DNA of 64,000 nt from Closterium sp. Naga37s-1 (taxonomy: Eukaryota; Streptophyta; Zygnematophyceae; Desmidiales; Closteriaceae). This document shows positions 36,834-46,461 of this stretch, piece by piece; within the stretch, counting starts at the first letter, position 1, and the number at the start of each line of letters is the position of its first letter. Under the pieces are notes generated by a model. That model was given only the letters and a program-made list of their open reading frames with translations, ran no database searches and was not told where the DNA came from. Where the stretch lies: NCBI GenBank assembly GCA_947471745.1, contig CANJKZ010000922.1:1577001-1641000 (forward strand), written 5' to 3'. The position numbers and the translations under genes are program-made.

Positions 36834-37905
36834 GCTGTGGAGCAGTAGAAGGACGCAGTGTCATAGAGTGAGTGCCTGGGACAGGAGGGAGACTCGGACG
36901 CAAAACACGACCAGCGCGAACAGTACGGACAGGCGACTGAGAACGAGACGCAGGCGACACAGGACGAGACTCAGGCTCACGACGCTCCGTAAGACCTCTA
37001 AACGGTCCAGAGTAAGGACCGGGCAGTGGAGAGGCTGGCTGCAACTGCGACTGGGACTGGACAGGCGGCGGACTCAGGAAAGGAGGAGGAGGACTAGGAG
37101 AAGGCGGGGAGCCAAGAACCTGCTGAAGAAGCGGAACGTAGTACGGCCGCGGCCGCGCAGAGCCTCCAGAAACAGCAGAGACAGAACCGGTACCCTTAGC
37201 CCCAGGGTCTCCAGTCCCAGCAGCACCTCCAGCACCTCCAGCAGCTCCAGTAGCTCCAGCACCTCCAGCAGCTCCGGCACCAGCAGCACCAGCACCAGCA
37301 GCACCTCCAGCAGCTCCAGTAGCGCCAGCACCAGCAGCACCTCCAGCAGCTTCAGTAGCGCCAGCACCTCCTGTAGCTCCAGCAGCACCTCCAGGACCAG
37401 CAGCACCTCCAGCAGCTCCAGCAGCAGCAGAACCCCCAGCACCAGAAGCACCTCCAGTAGCTCCAGTAGTACCAGCACCTCCAGCACCAGCAGCACCTCC
37501 AGTAGCTCCAGCAGCACCTCCAGCACCAGCAGCAACTCGACAGCGCCGAGAGTACCACTCACAAAGCCGCTGTGGAGAGAGGGGCTCCCGCCGCGACGGG
37601 ACACCGAGAGCACCCCCCGACTCAGCACGCGTAGGCTCAGTACCTCCAGACACAGTTTCCTCAGGCTCCTCACCCCCAGGCTCAGCACGCCCAGACTCAG
37701 CACCCCCAGACTCAGCACCCCCAGTCTCAGCATCCCCAGTCCCTGCACCCGCAGGCTCAGCACCCATAGCAGCACGTGAGTCAACAGCTACCTCGATTGG
37801 CTCGGCAGGGTCTACCTGGGACACACCTGAGGGGGCAGGACCCTGAGGGGGGAGGGGGTCTACCGGGGGAGTACCTGGTGCGAGGAAGAGCGGCGGGGGG
37901 GGGGA
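36834..37905 (-). pseudogene. Element E IN-RT linker
   Basis: Minus-strand frame 36793-38256 contains the Gly/Ala/Glu-rich spacer with LSPQRLCEWYSRR (variant of the PQQLREW motif) between the GGTGCTGAGTCTGGG-type and GGTGCTGCTGG-type arrays. Plus-strand frames over the same arrays (for example 36718-37779) are shadows. The junction to integrase is a frameshift in the C/G run at about 37892-37905. Confidence 0.75.
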
Positions 37906-39364
37906 GAGAGGCAGTGCGGTAGGGAAAGAGACGGTAGTACGACACCGACTCGTCAAACGTGACGTCCTGAGAGGACAGAACACGACGCGAGGTGGGGTGG
38001 TAGAACTGCCACCCGGGTGCGTCAGGAGGGAAGCCAAGGAAGACACAGGGAACGGCACGGGAGGACAGCTTGTCCGCTGTAGTATCGCGGACAAAAGCTC
38101 GAGATCCCCAGACACGGAACGCGGACGCATCACCAACCTTCCCCGTCCACCGCAGAGAAGGTGTGGTCTCCGGCAAGGAGACACGAGGCTGAAGGTTGAT
38201 CTGATGTGCAGCGTACTGAACCGCGAACGGCCACAGAAAATGGGGAGCAGCTGCATGGATCATGGCCGTACGAGCGACGTCCATGACCATGCCAATGCAG
38301 CGCTCAGCAATCCCATTTTTCTGCGGGGAGGCCGGAAGCGTGAACGTCTGGCGGATGCCCTCCGAACGACAGAAGGCCCTCAGGAGGTCGGAGGAAAACT
38401 CCCCACCTCTGTCTGAGTGCAGACGCAGAACAGGAAGGTCTGAACCGAAACTCTCACTGAGCTGGCGACGAGCACCGCGGATCCAGTCGATCAACACCTC
38501 AGGGACTTCACCCTTGCTGCGAAAGGGGAAGACTGTGGTGTAACGCGAGTAGTCGTCAACGACCAGCAGGAAGTAACGCTTGTGACCCTGTCCACGGACG
38601 CGGGCTGGGCCCCATACGTCCATGTGAAGAGTCTGCAGAGGAGCCTCAGTCGGAGGGAACGAGGAGGAGTGAGGGGCGGCGCGCTGCCTGCCCTCGACAC
38701 AAGGAACACAGGTGGGGGCAGGCCCCGGAGGAAGGGGAGGGAGGGACCTGGGTAGACCCGAGACAAGGGCACGGGAGGCCATACCTCGAAGACGAGGCAG
38801 GGAGGGGTGACCAAGGCGGTGGTGCCAAAGGAGAGTCTCGTGCGACAGAGGACGGCACGAGCAGGGGGCAGACGCAGGACTAGATCGGGACGCGGCAGCA
38901 AACACCTGACTAGACGCAGCTACCTTACCAGATGCAGAGACTGGAGGAGGCGCAGTAGTCAGTGTGTACAGACTCGACCCTGGCCGACGGGTGAACGTGG
39001 CCAGGTGGCGCCCCGTCCGAGAGCAAGTGCAGTGGGTCACACGCTGACCTCCAGGGGTGAACTGGTCAACCCACGCGTCCTGGAGGTCAGCTCCACTCAC
39101 CAAGTTCGTAGAGAACGAGGGGAGGTGGAGTCCCGACAGCAAGCCCGACGGGGCCGCAGGACACGGTAGAACCGTGGAGGAGTGTGCAAGGACTGGGCCC
39201 CCGGAGGGGTCAGCAAGGGAGACCGCAACAGGCCGACGGAGCGGCGTGAGCGTGGTGCTGTCTCTAAAGAAAGAGCGCGAAGCACCAGAGTCAGTAGGAC
39301 TCAGTAGGTGCAATACCAGAGAGGGCAAACGCACCAGCACCTGGAGCATTAGACGCACCAGCAC
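37906..39364 (-). pseudogene. Element E protease and integrase
   Basis: A 527-residue minus-strand frame (37781-39364) includes the protease site TDSGASRSFFRD (Asp kept), GAG-pre-integrase HHRLGHPSLPRLRG, and integrase with LHMDVWGPARV, LHSDRGGEFSSD and NGIAERCIGMVM (all three acidic residues). QQNG has become QKNG and RRIG has become RCIG. Just upstream of the protease about 16 bp are missing (near 39297), removing the residues LHTFTL and shifting the frame relative to gag. Confidence 0.87.
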
Positions 39365-39948
39365 CTAGAGCAGTAGACGCACTAGCACCTAGAGCAGCAG
39401 CCGCAGTGCCCGGGTCGGGCGGGACACTCAGGTAACAGTCACCCTCAGCACTATCAGCAAAAGCATACATGGCAGCAAGGATAGCATCAAAGTCTAGATC
39501 ATGGATAGGCACATTCTGCAGAAGCAGATCATGCCAACGAGGGAGCTCAACGGCGTCAGGAAACTGGGCACGCCAAGCATCAGTCAAGCGACCGAAGCAG
39601 CGCTGCGTAGTGTGTGGGAGCCCACACACCTCCCCACTACGAGTGCCGGAGCGAAGAACGTAAGTGCAGGGACCAGCACCCCCAGACCTCCCACGCCCAG
39701 CGTACCACTCACGAAGCTGCTGGGCCGACGGGGTCTCACGGGAGCGCTGCTGCTGCTGGCGCTGGCTACCACCATTGCCTCCACGTTGCGCGGCTGCACC
39801 TCGACCAGCACCACCGCCGCCGCCACCTCCACCACCGCTGCCGCTGCCTCCACCACCTCCGCCCTGCCTCCACCACCTCCACTGCCGCCACTGAAGCCCC
39901 CACTCCCGGTGCCACCCCCACCTCCACCGCCACCCCCTCCTCCTCCTC
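39291..39948 (-). pseudogene. Element E gag C-terminal part
   Basis: This minus-strand sequence holds part of the Gly-rich tract, PQQLREWYAGRG, the zinc finger (CTYVLRS... to CGLPHTTQRC) and LPRWHDLLLQNVPIHDLDFD. The frame 39291-39629 ends by frameshift before the protease. The upstream boundary at 39948 is the insertion site of element H; the target duplication TCCTC lies at 39944-39948. Confidence 0.8.
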
Positions 39949-40092
39949 TGTCAGAACTAGCAGTAGAAAGTAAGAATGAAGAAAGGAGGGGGTTCACTAG
40001 CAAGCAGTTGAGTACATATAGGAAACCCTAGATTGGGCTGTACTCGCTATAGAGTACCCCACTGCAGGCTAGACAAATACAACATTCTGACA
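39949..40092 (-). repeat. 3' LTR of element H
   Basis: This 144-bp LTR is identical base for base to 41318-41461 by eye. It shares the GTACTCGC...GAGTACCCC layout and TGACA end with the other LTRs here but belongs to its own subfamily. Confidence 0.93.
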
Positions 40093-41317
40093 CACCCCCA
40101 TAGCCAAAGTGGGGTGTAATCAGCACAATGAGCAGGTATAGCAGGAGTTCACAATAAGAAGCAAAGCTAGAGGTAATCACAGCGGGCAAGTGAGGAGGAG
40201 GAGGGACTGTGAGAGGAGAGAAGATGAGAGACGGCGGCTGAAGCTGCAGACACACGGGCAACAGGAGCTGCTGGCACAGTGGCTACCGGGACAGTGCGCC
40301 CCAGACTACTGGAGTAACTGGCTCACGGGCTACGACGAGCTACAGGAGCAACGGACCCTCGGGCGACAGGCGCAGCAGACTCTCTCGGCTACCAGGACAG
40401 TGCGCCCCGGACTACAGGTGCTGCGGACGACAAGACAGCAGCCTCCGCTCAACCTCCTCCAACTGTCCCACACACCCCCCACACACCCACTGCTTCACTC
40501 CTAACTCCACTTGCACGTCACCCCCCTAGTACCACTCCTTCGGCTCCCACACACCCACCCCCCTCAGCGGCAGCTGCAGCACTGGGAGACGGAGGAGGAG
40601 GAGGAGTAGAGGACGACGCACAGAAACTGCACCCCCATACCCCCCACCCCCAAACCCTAATTCAGGAGAACGGGCAGCAGCAGGGGTGGGGCGCCGTCAG
40701 AAGCACGGGGGACAGCGGGCAGCGCAGGAGCAGAGAAAACAGGGCGCCCACGGGCCTGGCGCAGCCCGTACGAACCGCGTGCGGGCGGCCCGAGGCGCGC
40801 CCTGGCCTGGCGCAGTCCGTACGGGCCGCGCGCGGGCCTGGCGCTGCCCGTACGGGCCGCGCGCAGGCCTGGCGCAGCCCGTACGGGCCGCGCGCGGGCC
40901 TGGCGCAGCCCGTACGGGCCGCGCGCAGGCTGTACGGGCCGCGCGCGGGCCCTACGCAGGTCGCGCAGGCCGCGACGGGCGACGGGGGGCGACGCGCGGG
41001 TCCCCGTCGCCCATCGCAGCGCCTCCCGGGAGCGACGCGCGGAGTGACGGGGCAGAAAGCCGCCGCGCGCCTCGGGGCGCACGGCGGGCAGAAAACCGCC
41101 GCGCGCCTCGGGGCGCACGGCGGGCAGAAAACCGCCGCGCGCCTCGGGGCGCACGGCGGGCAGAAAACCGCCGCACGCTCCGAGCGCGCGGCGGGATGAA
41201 AAATCCGTCGCACGCCACGGGGCGTGCAACACACAGAGTAGCAGTAGCAGCGGAAGCAGTGAGGTGGTGGGCCCACCCACAAGATCGACCCAAGGGGATC
41301 GACCTGCTCTGATAGCA
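40093..41317 (-). other. Interior of element H, no recognisable protein
   Basis: On the minus strand, after the primer-binding site comes a leader starting GTGGG, then about four copies of a 37-bp repeat (41055-41180, with GCGCGCCTCGGGGCGCACGG on the plus strand) and 30-bp units around GGCCTGGCGCAGCCCGTACG (40755-40960). A less repetitive 3' part follows (40100-40690). A 207-residue minus-strand frame at 40657-41280, beginning MGGPTTSLLPLLLLLCVLHA, covers the repeats. Plus-strand frames are equally long there, so I treat it as unproven. Confidence 0.7.
41306..41317 (-). promoter_or_regulatory. Primer-binding site of element H
   Basis: On the minus strand this reads TGCTATCAGAGC, one substitution from TGGTATCAGAGC, directly after the LTR end TGACA. 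It is followed by a hairpin at 41285-41302 (TCGACCC, AAG loop, GGGATCGA on the plus strand, one bulged base). Confidence 0.8.
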
Positions 41318-41461
41318 TGTCAGAACTAGCAGTAGAAAGTAAGAATGAAGAAAGGAGGGGGTTCACTAGCAAGCAGTTGAGTACATATAGGAAACCCTAG
41401 ATTGGGCTGTACTCGCTATAGAGTACCCCACTGCAGGCTAGACAAATACAACATTCTGACA
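41318..41461 (-). repeat. 5' LTR of element H
   Basis: This is the 144-bp twin of 39949-40092. It is followed by target duplication TCCTC at 41462-41466, after which element E gag resumes. Confidence 0.93.
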
Positions 41462-42292
41462 TCCTCCACCACCCCCCCCGCCGCCCCCTCCACCACCTCT
41501 GCTCCCCTTGCCCTTGCTGTTGCGGCGCGTCTCCCACTAGGGGCAGACGCAGCTCCAACCTCCTCAGTGCCAACGAGGTCGACAGCAGCAGCAGAAGCAA
41601 CAGAGGGGAGAAGGGGGACAGGGGAACACCCCTCAAAGAAAGGGGTGCGACGGTCGCCGCGAGAAGCACCTACAGCTAAGATACTCTTCTCAGCTGCAGT
41701 AAGGCGCTCCTCTAGCAGGTCGACAGTCAGCTCGGTGGGGCAAAGGGAGAGGAAGTGATCCCTGACTGAGGAAAGTGAGTCAGGGAGGCGGGTGACTAGG
41801 TAGTAAAGGGTGATATACATGGGGGGGGGGGTTCTTGGCACAGAACTCAGTGGGAAGGGCAGCACGGTAGCGGGCGTCACTAGTGCGAAGGTGAGCAACT
41901 AGGTCAGCGACTGTGGCAAAGGCGGCAAGGTCAGGGAAAAGATACGGCAGCATGAGGCGGCTGAGGGCAGCAGTGGAAGGGGAGGAGTAGCGTGCAACTA
42001 CAGCGTCGTACAAAGACTGAGCAGTCTTGTACTGGCCAAAGTGTGCGCGCTCAGCAGGCGTCAGGTGACTACGAACAGCAAGACGAGCAACAGCGTCACG
42101 AGTGGTCCACTGAGAGCGAACAGTACTGTCAGCAGTGGCAGCAGGAGCAGTGGAAACACCGGACGTGTGATCGAAAAGAGATACCCCATCCCTAGAATCA
42201 CACTGAAGAAAGAGCTGTAGATCGTCAACCCACACGTCAAAGCCAACTGCACGTCCCTCACCATCAAAGGTGAGAACGGTAGGACTAGCCAT
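41462..42292 (-). pseudogene. Element E gag N-terminal part
   Basis: The start codon at 42292 (minus strand) gives MASPTVLTFDGEGRAVGFDV, followed by WVDDLQLFLQCDSRDGVSLF, HLTPAERAHFGQYKTAQSLY and LMLPYLFPDLAAFATV. A homopolymer indel in the G/C run at 41820-41832 shifts the frame. MYITLYYLVTRLPDSLSS and TPFFEGCSPVPLLPSVAS continue in frame 41416-41898 up to the Gly-rich tract where H is inserted. This is the UBN2-like capsid part. Confidence 0.85.
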
Positions 42293-42299
42293 AGTAGCA

Positions 42300-43080
42300 G
42301 TACGAGCAGCAGCAGTGCAAAGCAGTGGTAGCAGCAGTAGCAGTAGTAGCAGTAGTAGCAGTGCAAAGCATTGCCGCTCGGTAGGGCAGTGCGGTTCGGT
42401 GAGCGGCGCGGCTCGGCTGGGCGGCGCGGCTCGGCTGGGCGGCACGGCTCGGCTACTGGCGGCGCGGCTCGGCTCCCGGCGGCGCAGCGCAGCAGGGAGG
42501 GGGAGGGGGGGAGCGCGAGTGCTTACCAGGGGCGGTTGCAGGGAGGGCCGCTGCTGGGGCGGCAGCAGGGCAGGGCCAGGCCAACGGGCGGCGGGTCAGC
42601 GACGGGTGGCAGGTCGGCGACTGGCGGCTGGTCAGGGACGGGCGGCAGGTCGGCGACGGGCGGCTGGTCAGGGACGGGCGGCAGGTCGGCGACGGGCGGC
42701 TGGTCAGGGACGGGCGGCTGGTCAGGGACGGGCGGCGGGTCGGCGACGGGCGGCTGGTCAGGGACGGGCGGCAGGTCGGCGACGGGCGGCTGGTCAGCGA
42801 CTGGCGGCGGTCCAACGGCTGGCGACGGCTGGCCGGCGAAGGACGACGGGCCGGCGACGGGCGGCAGCGTTCCAGCTACGGGCGGCAACAGGCCGGTGAC
42901 GGGCCACTTACGGGCGGCAACGGGCAGCAACGGGCCGGCAAAGGGCGGCAGAGGCCACGAGGGGCCTCTAAGGGACGCGAAGGCGCCGCTACGGGCTGCG
43001 AAGGGCCTCGAAGGGCAGGCGCACGGGGCGCGGATAGGACAGACGCGACGCGCGCTTTGGGCAGGTAAGGAAAAAAAAAA
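42300..43080 (-). repeat. Minisatellite leader of element E
   Basis: On the plus strand, 36-bp units alternating GGTCAGGGACGGGCGGC and GGTCGGCGACGGGCGGC fill about 42560-42815, flanked by GGCGCGGCTCGGCTGGGC units (42400-42480) and a CTGCTACTGC-type stretch next to the gag start. The array is the same family as in element C, supporting close relationship of C and E. Confidence 0.85.
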
Positions 43081-43103
43081 ATTAGTGGTGGGCCCTAAAA
43101 ACA

Positions 43104-43131
43104 GTTCCACTAGGGAACCTGCTCTATACCA
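43104..43131 (-). promoter_or_regulatory. Primer-binding site and hairpin of element E
   Basis: On the minus strand TGGTATAGAGC (43131-43121) follows the LTR, then GTTCC and GGAAC (43118-43104 region) pair around loop CTAGT. Both match element C/D features: the 11-base site is identical to D and the hairpin is identical to C. Confidence 0.72.
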
Positions 43132-43263
43132 TGTGAGAATAACGAGGAATGAATGATGGAACTAGAAAGCAGATGGGTACAAGTACGAAACACAAAAGTG
43201 TTGTACCCTCTAAGGACTACCCCACTACAGCCTAAACAGACTATAGTAGATATAAGTTTGACA
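43132..43263 (-). repeat. 5' LTR of element E
   Basis: This is a 132-bp LTR. Read on the plus strand it begins TGTGAGAATAACG and ends AAGTTTGACA; on the minus strand it therefore starts TGTCAAAC and ends TTCTCACA, like D. The 3' LTR partner is missing. Confidence 0.88.
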
Positions 43264-44800
43264 TGGGGTGCACGCCGAGGATGAGTTTTCCCCGTGAGGC
43301 ACTGCCGTGTGGGCTGGGGAGCCCAAGCATGAGCGTGGCAGTGGAGTGTTAACGGGAATGGAGTGTTGGCCCCGCCCTCGCCTGGGCGACGCCGACGTCC
43401 TGGTCAGATGAACGGGAGTAAAAAGCTGACCGTACGCAGTGAGGGAGCTGCTCGACGGGCTTCGTTGAGCCGAAGGGAATTGCTGCGGTGTTGCCGTCGA
43501 CCAGGGAGCTCGACGGCCTTGTTCTACGGGGCAGGTCGACGAGGTGGTCATCGACCTGCACAAGACTATCGCGGGGCTGGAGCCGTTGACCAGGGGTGCT
43601 CGACGGCTTCAGCTGACCGAGCTGGTCGACAGGCGGGTCGTTGACCAGGAGAAGTAGTTCGACAGGGAGGTCGACGGAGCAGTCCGTCGACCTGCGTAGA
43701 ATATGTGAGCGGCAGGCGACGAGGGGAGCTCGGCGACAGCAGCTGATAGTGATGGTTGACGGACCAGTGTGTTCCTCGACGGGAGCTGTGATCGACAAGA
43801 GAGGCGTTGACCAGAGCACTGGGTGGTCGACCAGGTCGACCACATAACCTGCTCGGCGAGTTGTGCGGAGGCACGCGAATGTTGTCAAGGTCGCGGTGAC
43901 GAAGGTGACTCTGGGTTGGTAACCCGAAGTCGATGTGGCTCGTTAGGCGCAGAACAGGGCCGACGAATGTACAGCAGTGCAGGTCGGGCCAATCGTCTGC
44001 GCGCACCAGCATACGTGCGCACTGCTATCTCCTACGGGTGCAACGCTGGACAGCCGCTCTGCTGCAGCGTTAGCACGCCATCGACCTGCCGAGTTGCTAG
44101 ATGCCTGATGTAGTCATTCTTGTCATTGTCATTTCTATCATTCTATAATGCAAGCTTTGCCAATGGAAAATCCGGCCGATTTTCTCCCGTTAATGTGCAA
44201 GTGCTAAGGAACTGAGCAAAGCTGCGATCACTCCTAGAGTTCGTGCCAACCCCCCGTAGTCTAGCTCACGACTATTGTAGAGCGACTCTCCGCAGTAGCG
44301 TCGCATCCAATCATGTCCCGGTAAAATGTCGTGCCCATCCAGTGTCGCCGCGAACATTTCCTGTGTAAATCCGAAGTCCCCCCCGCAGCGAACTTTCACT
44401 CTCTCCACTTTCTCCCGTATAGCTGGTGGTGTGCCGTCAACTAAGCGTGCATGAAACAATGGTAAGAAACAACTATGTGTCAATTGCTGTTTCCGTGCAG
44501 TTGCAGTTTTAACTAAGCTGTGACTTGCCCCTTCGGCGATAAAAATCTTCACTATTACCTCCTGAATTTTCCCGTGAATCAGTATTGGGCAGACCTGTCG
44601 TTGTACCCTCCTTATTTAGCCGAGCCCAATCGATTGCGTGAATCAGTACTGTCAATTGGTTAGGTCTAGTTTTGATTACAGTGACACCGAATCCTCTGTA
44701 GCGAGGATTTCCTTCGTGAATTCGCAAAACAGTCAAGTAACGGGATTTAAGCCCTCGATCTTACGATACCTAGCCGAACATCTAACTAGCTGAGACACAT
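43264..44800 (-). mobile_element. Gypsy copy 3 (-), protease region
   Basis: The part 43815-44300 matches the gypsy spacer of copies 1 and 2 with many differences. It continues past the point where those copies switch to copia B (44296, CTCCGCA then GTAGCG), so it preserves the uninterrupted gypsy sequence. 43264-43815 is a GTCGACC-rich stretch not seen in the other copies. Left of 43264 is the 5' LTR of element E. RT, RNase H and integrase are absent. Confidence 0.75.
44190..44552 (-). pseudogene. Gypsy protease C-terminal remnant
   Basis: This 120-residue minus-strand frame contains HARLVDGTPPAIREKVERVK, VRCGGDFGF and FAATLDGHDILPGHDWMRRY. The last resembles the conserved end of gypsy proteases (D-V-I-L-G-M-D-W-L in the family, here DILPGHDW). 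The catalytic Asp-Ser/Thr-Gly site would be upstream and is not clearly visible; frame 44509-44736 may contain further upstream sequence. Gypsy proteases cleave gag-pol. Confidence 0.55.
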
Positions 44801-44803
44801 CAC
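44735..44803 (-). other. Possible tRNA-derived sequence
   Basis: The minus strand reads TCTCAGCTAGTTAGATG, close to a tRNA D-arm/A-box, and 40-50 bases later ATCGAGGGCTTAAATCCC, close to a T-arm/B-box. The stems do not pair well and I cannot assign an anticodon. It may be a SINE head, a degenerate tRNA or chance. Confidence 0.25.
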
Positions 44804-45311
44804 CAACAACTTAGAGGACAAACATCATTTAAATAATGATGAAAACACATTTACACTTTCATAATCAATATATATATATATATTTAGGCTGTTTTTGGCA
44901 GGGTATGATTTTTTTCACCCTGCTCGCTTCCGCAGCTCGTCGCTTCAGAGTGACTGATTACTTGTCTTATCAGGCACATGAAAACACCCTTTGCAGTGAC
45001 CGTACCCATTATGTTTTTACCAAACATTATATGGGGGCCCTTGTTTGTTACGAATGACATATTTTCCCTAGAGTTTTTGAAATGTAATAAATTTCTCTAA
45101 GCCAATTCATTCTAGGCGTTGTTTTGTTTTGTTTTTTTTTTAAATTATTTTCTAGTTGCTAGAGTGAAGATCTTGGATAGGATAGGATTGTCTGAGAGAG
45201 TTTTGGTAGCGGAAGACTTGTGGTAGGAACCGTGTGCATAGTGGATGTAAATGACAAGATTCATTAAAAGGATAAAATACATACAATAAATAATAGATCT
45301 AGCTAGCCATG
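44804..45311 (+). other. AT-rich unassigned stretch
   Basis: These roughly 500 bp are AT-rich, in sharp contrast to the flanks, with a TATATATATATATATTT run near 44870 and poly-T near 45130. A 73-codon frame at 44836-45057 has no recognised motif and biased composition. It may be part of the AT-rich 5' end of the gypsy element or unique genomic DNA. It ends in CCATG (45307-45311), the target site of element F. Confidence 0.5.
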
Positions 45312-45440
45312 TGTCAGAACATTATAGCTCATGCATATTGTGTAGGCTATAGTGGGGTAGCCCATAAGGGGTACAACCCAATTAGGGTTATCACTTGTAC
45401 TCAATTCATTCATAGTTCATTCATTCCTTGTTTCTTCTCA
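45312..45440 (+). repeat. 5' LTR of element F
   Basis: This 129-bp LTR runs from TGTCAGAACATTATAGC to TTCTTCTCA and is identical to 51780-51908. It contains the GTAGTGGGGTAG-like block (CTATAGTGGGGTAGCC) also present in the other LTRs. Confidence 0.95.
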
Positions 45441-45470
45441 TGGTATCAGAGCAGGTTCCCCCGTGGGAAC
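45441..45470 (+). promoter_or_regulatory. Primer-binding site and hairpin of element F
   Basis: TGGTATCAGAGC (45441-45452) is the standard plant copia primer-binding site, complementary to initiator tRNA-Met, directly after the LTR. Two bases later GTTCCC (45455-45460) and GGGAAC (45465-45470) form a 6-bp stem with loop CCGT. Confidence 0.9.
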
Positions 45471-45539
45471 TGTTCCTAGGGCCCACCGTTTTTTTTTTTC
45501 CTGCCCGGAGCGCACTCAGCCCCTGCCCGAGTCGCGCTC

Positions 45540-46395
45540 CCCTCTCTCGCGCCGCCCTAGCGGCCCCTTAGCGCCGCCCTCGCGGCCCCTTCGAGCCGCC
45601 CTCGCGGCTCTATCCGCCGCCCTTCGCGGCCCCTACTCCGCCGCCCTCGCGGCCCCGATCCGCCGCCCTCGCGGCCCCGATCCGCCGCCCTTCGCGGCCC
45701 CGATCCGCCGCCCTCGCGGCCCCTTCTCCGCCGCGCTCGCGGCCCCTATCCGCCGCCCTCGCGGCCCCGCTCCGCCGCCCTCGCGGCCTCGATCCGCCGC
45801 CCTTCGCGGCCCCGATCCGCCGCCCTCGCGGCCCCGCTCCGCCGCCCTCGCGGCCCCGATCCGCCGCCCTTCGCGGCCCCGATCCGCCGCCCTCGCGGCC
45901 CCTACTCCGCCGCCCTCGCGGCCCCTTCTCCGCCGCGCTCGCGGCCCCTACTCCGCCGCCCTCGCGGCCCCGATCCGCCGCCTTCGCGGCCCCGATCCGC
46001 CGCCCTAGCGGCCTCCGGCCCCTGCTCCTACGGCCCCGGCGCCTGCTCCTACGGCCCCCGCGCCTACTCCTACGAGCAGCCCACCCGCCGAGCCGCCCAG
46101 CAACCGAGCAGCCCAGCCGCTGAGCCGCCGAGCCGCCCAGCAACCGAGCCGCCCAGCCGCCGAGCCGCCCAGCAGCCGAGCCGCCCAGCCGCCGAGCCGC
46201 CCAGCAGCCGAGCCGCCCAGCAGCCGAGCCGCCCTGCCGCCGATACGCCCAGCAGCCGAGCCGCCCAGCAGCCGAGCCGCCCCGCCGCCGAGCCACCCAG
46301 CCGCCGAGCCGCCGAGCCGCCCAGCAGCCGCGCCGCCCAGCCGTCGAGTCGCCGAGCCGCCCTGCAGCCGAGCCGCCCGAACCGCCCTGTCCGGT
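45540..46395 (+). repeat. Minisatellite leader of element F
   Basis: At about 45545-46020 are 21-22 bp units around CGCCGCCCTCGCGGCCCCG. At about 46075-46395 are 12-18 bp units around GAGCCGCCCAGCAGCC. Long open frames on both strands (45463-46008 plus, 45610-46296 minus) fall entirely in these arrays and are not taken as genes. Confidence 0.87.
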
Positions 46396-46461
46396 AAGAG
46401 CAGCGCCTCTCTCACAGCACTGCCCTCACCCTACTGTTTGCACTGCTAGTCTACTGCTGTC

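Larger units (their letters stand above)
39949..41461 (-). mobile_element. Non-autonomous LTR element H, identical LTRs
   Basis: This 1513-bp element is inserted in the Gly-rich gag tract of element E. It has two identical 144-bp LTRs (39949-40092 and 41318-41461), TGTCAGAAC...TGACA ends and a 5-bp target duplication TCCTC (39944-39948 and 41462-41466). A primer-binding site next to the right LTR and a polypurine hairpin next to the left LTR show minus-strand orientation. The 1225-bp interior has no gag, PR, IN, RT or RNase H motif; it holds GC-rich minisatellites and a 3' UTR-like part. It resembles TRIM/small-LARD elements moved in trans. Identical LTRs imply recent movement. Confidence 0.93.
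35027..43263 (-). mobile_element. Copia element E (-), interrupted by element H
   Basis: This minus-strand copia element is close to C. From 43263 downward it has a 5' LTR, primer-binding site, leader minisatellite, gag (split by H at 39949-41461), protease, integrase, linker, RT and RNase H, and ends abruptly at about 35027 without 3' UTR or 3' LTR. No target duplication can be checked because the 3' end is lost. The coding frame is broken by several indels, mostly in homopolymers. Confidence 0.92.

Noticed and set aside
40657..41280. Secreted-looking protein in element H (Leu-rich start, repeats)
   Set aside because: The opposite strand is equally open, the repeats are leader minisatellites, and comparable leader frames elsewhere are spurious.
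44836..45057. 73-residue frame in the AT-rich stretch
   Set aside because: It is short, begins in a simple TA repeat and has no motif; likely chance.
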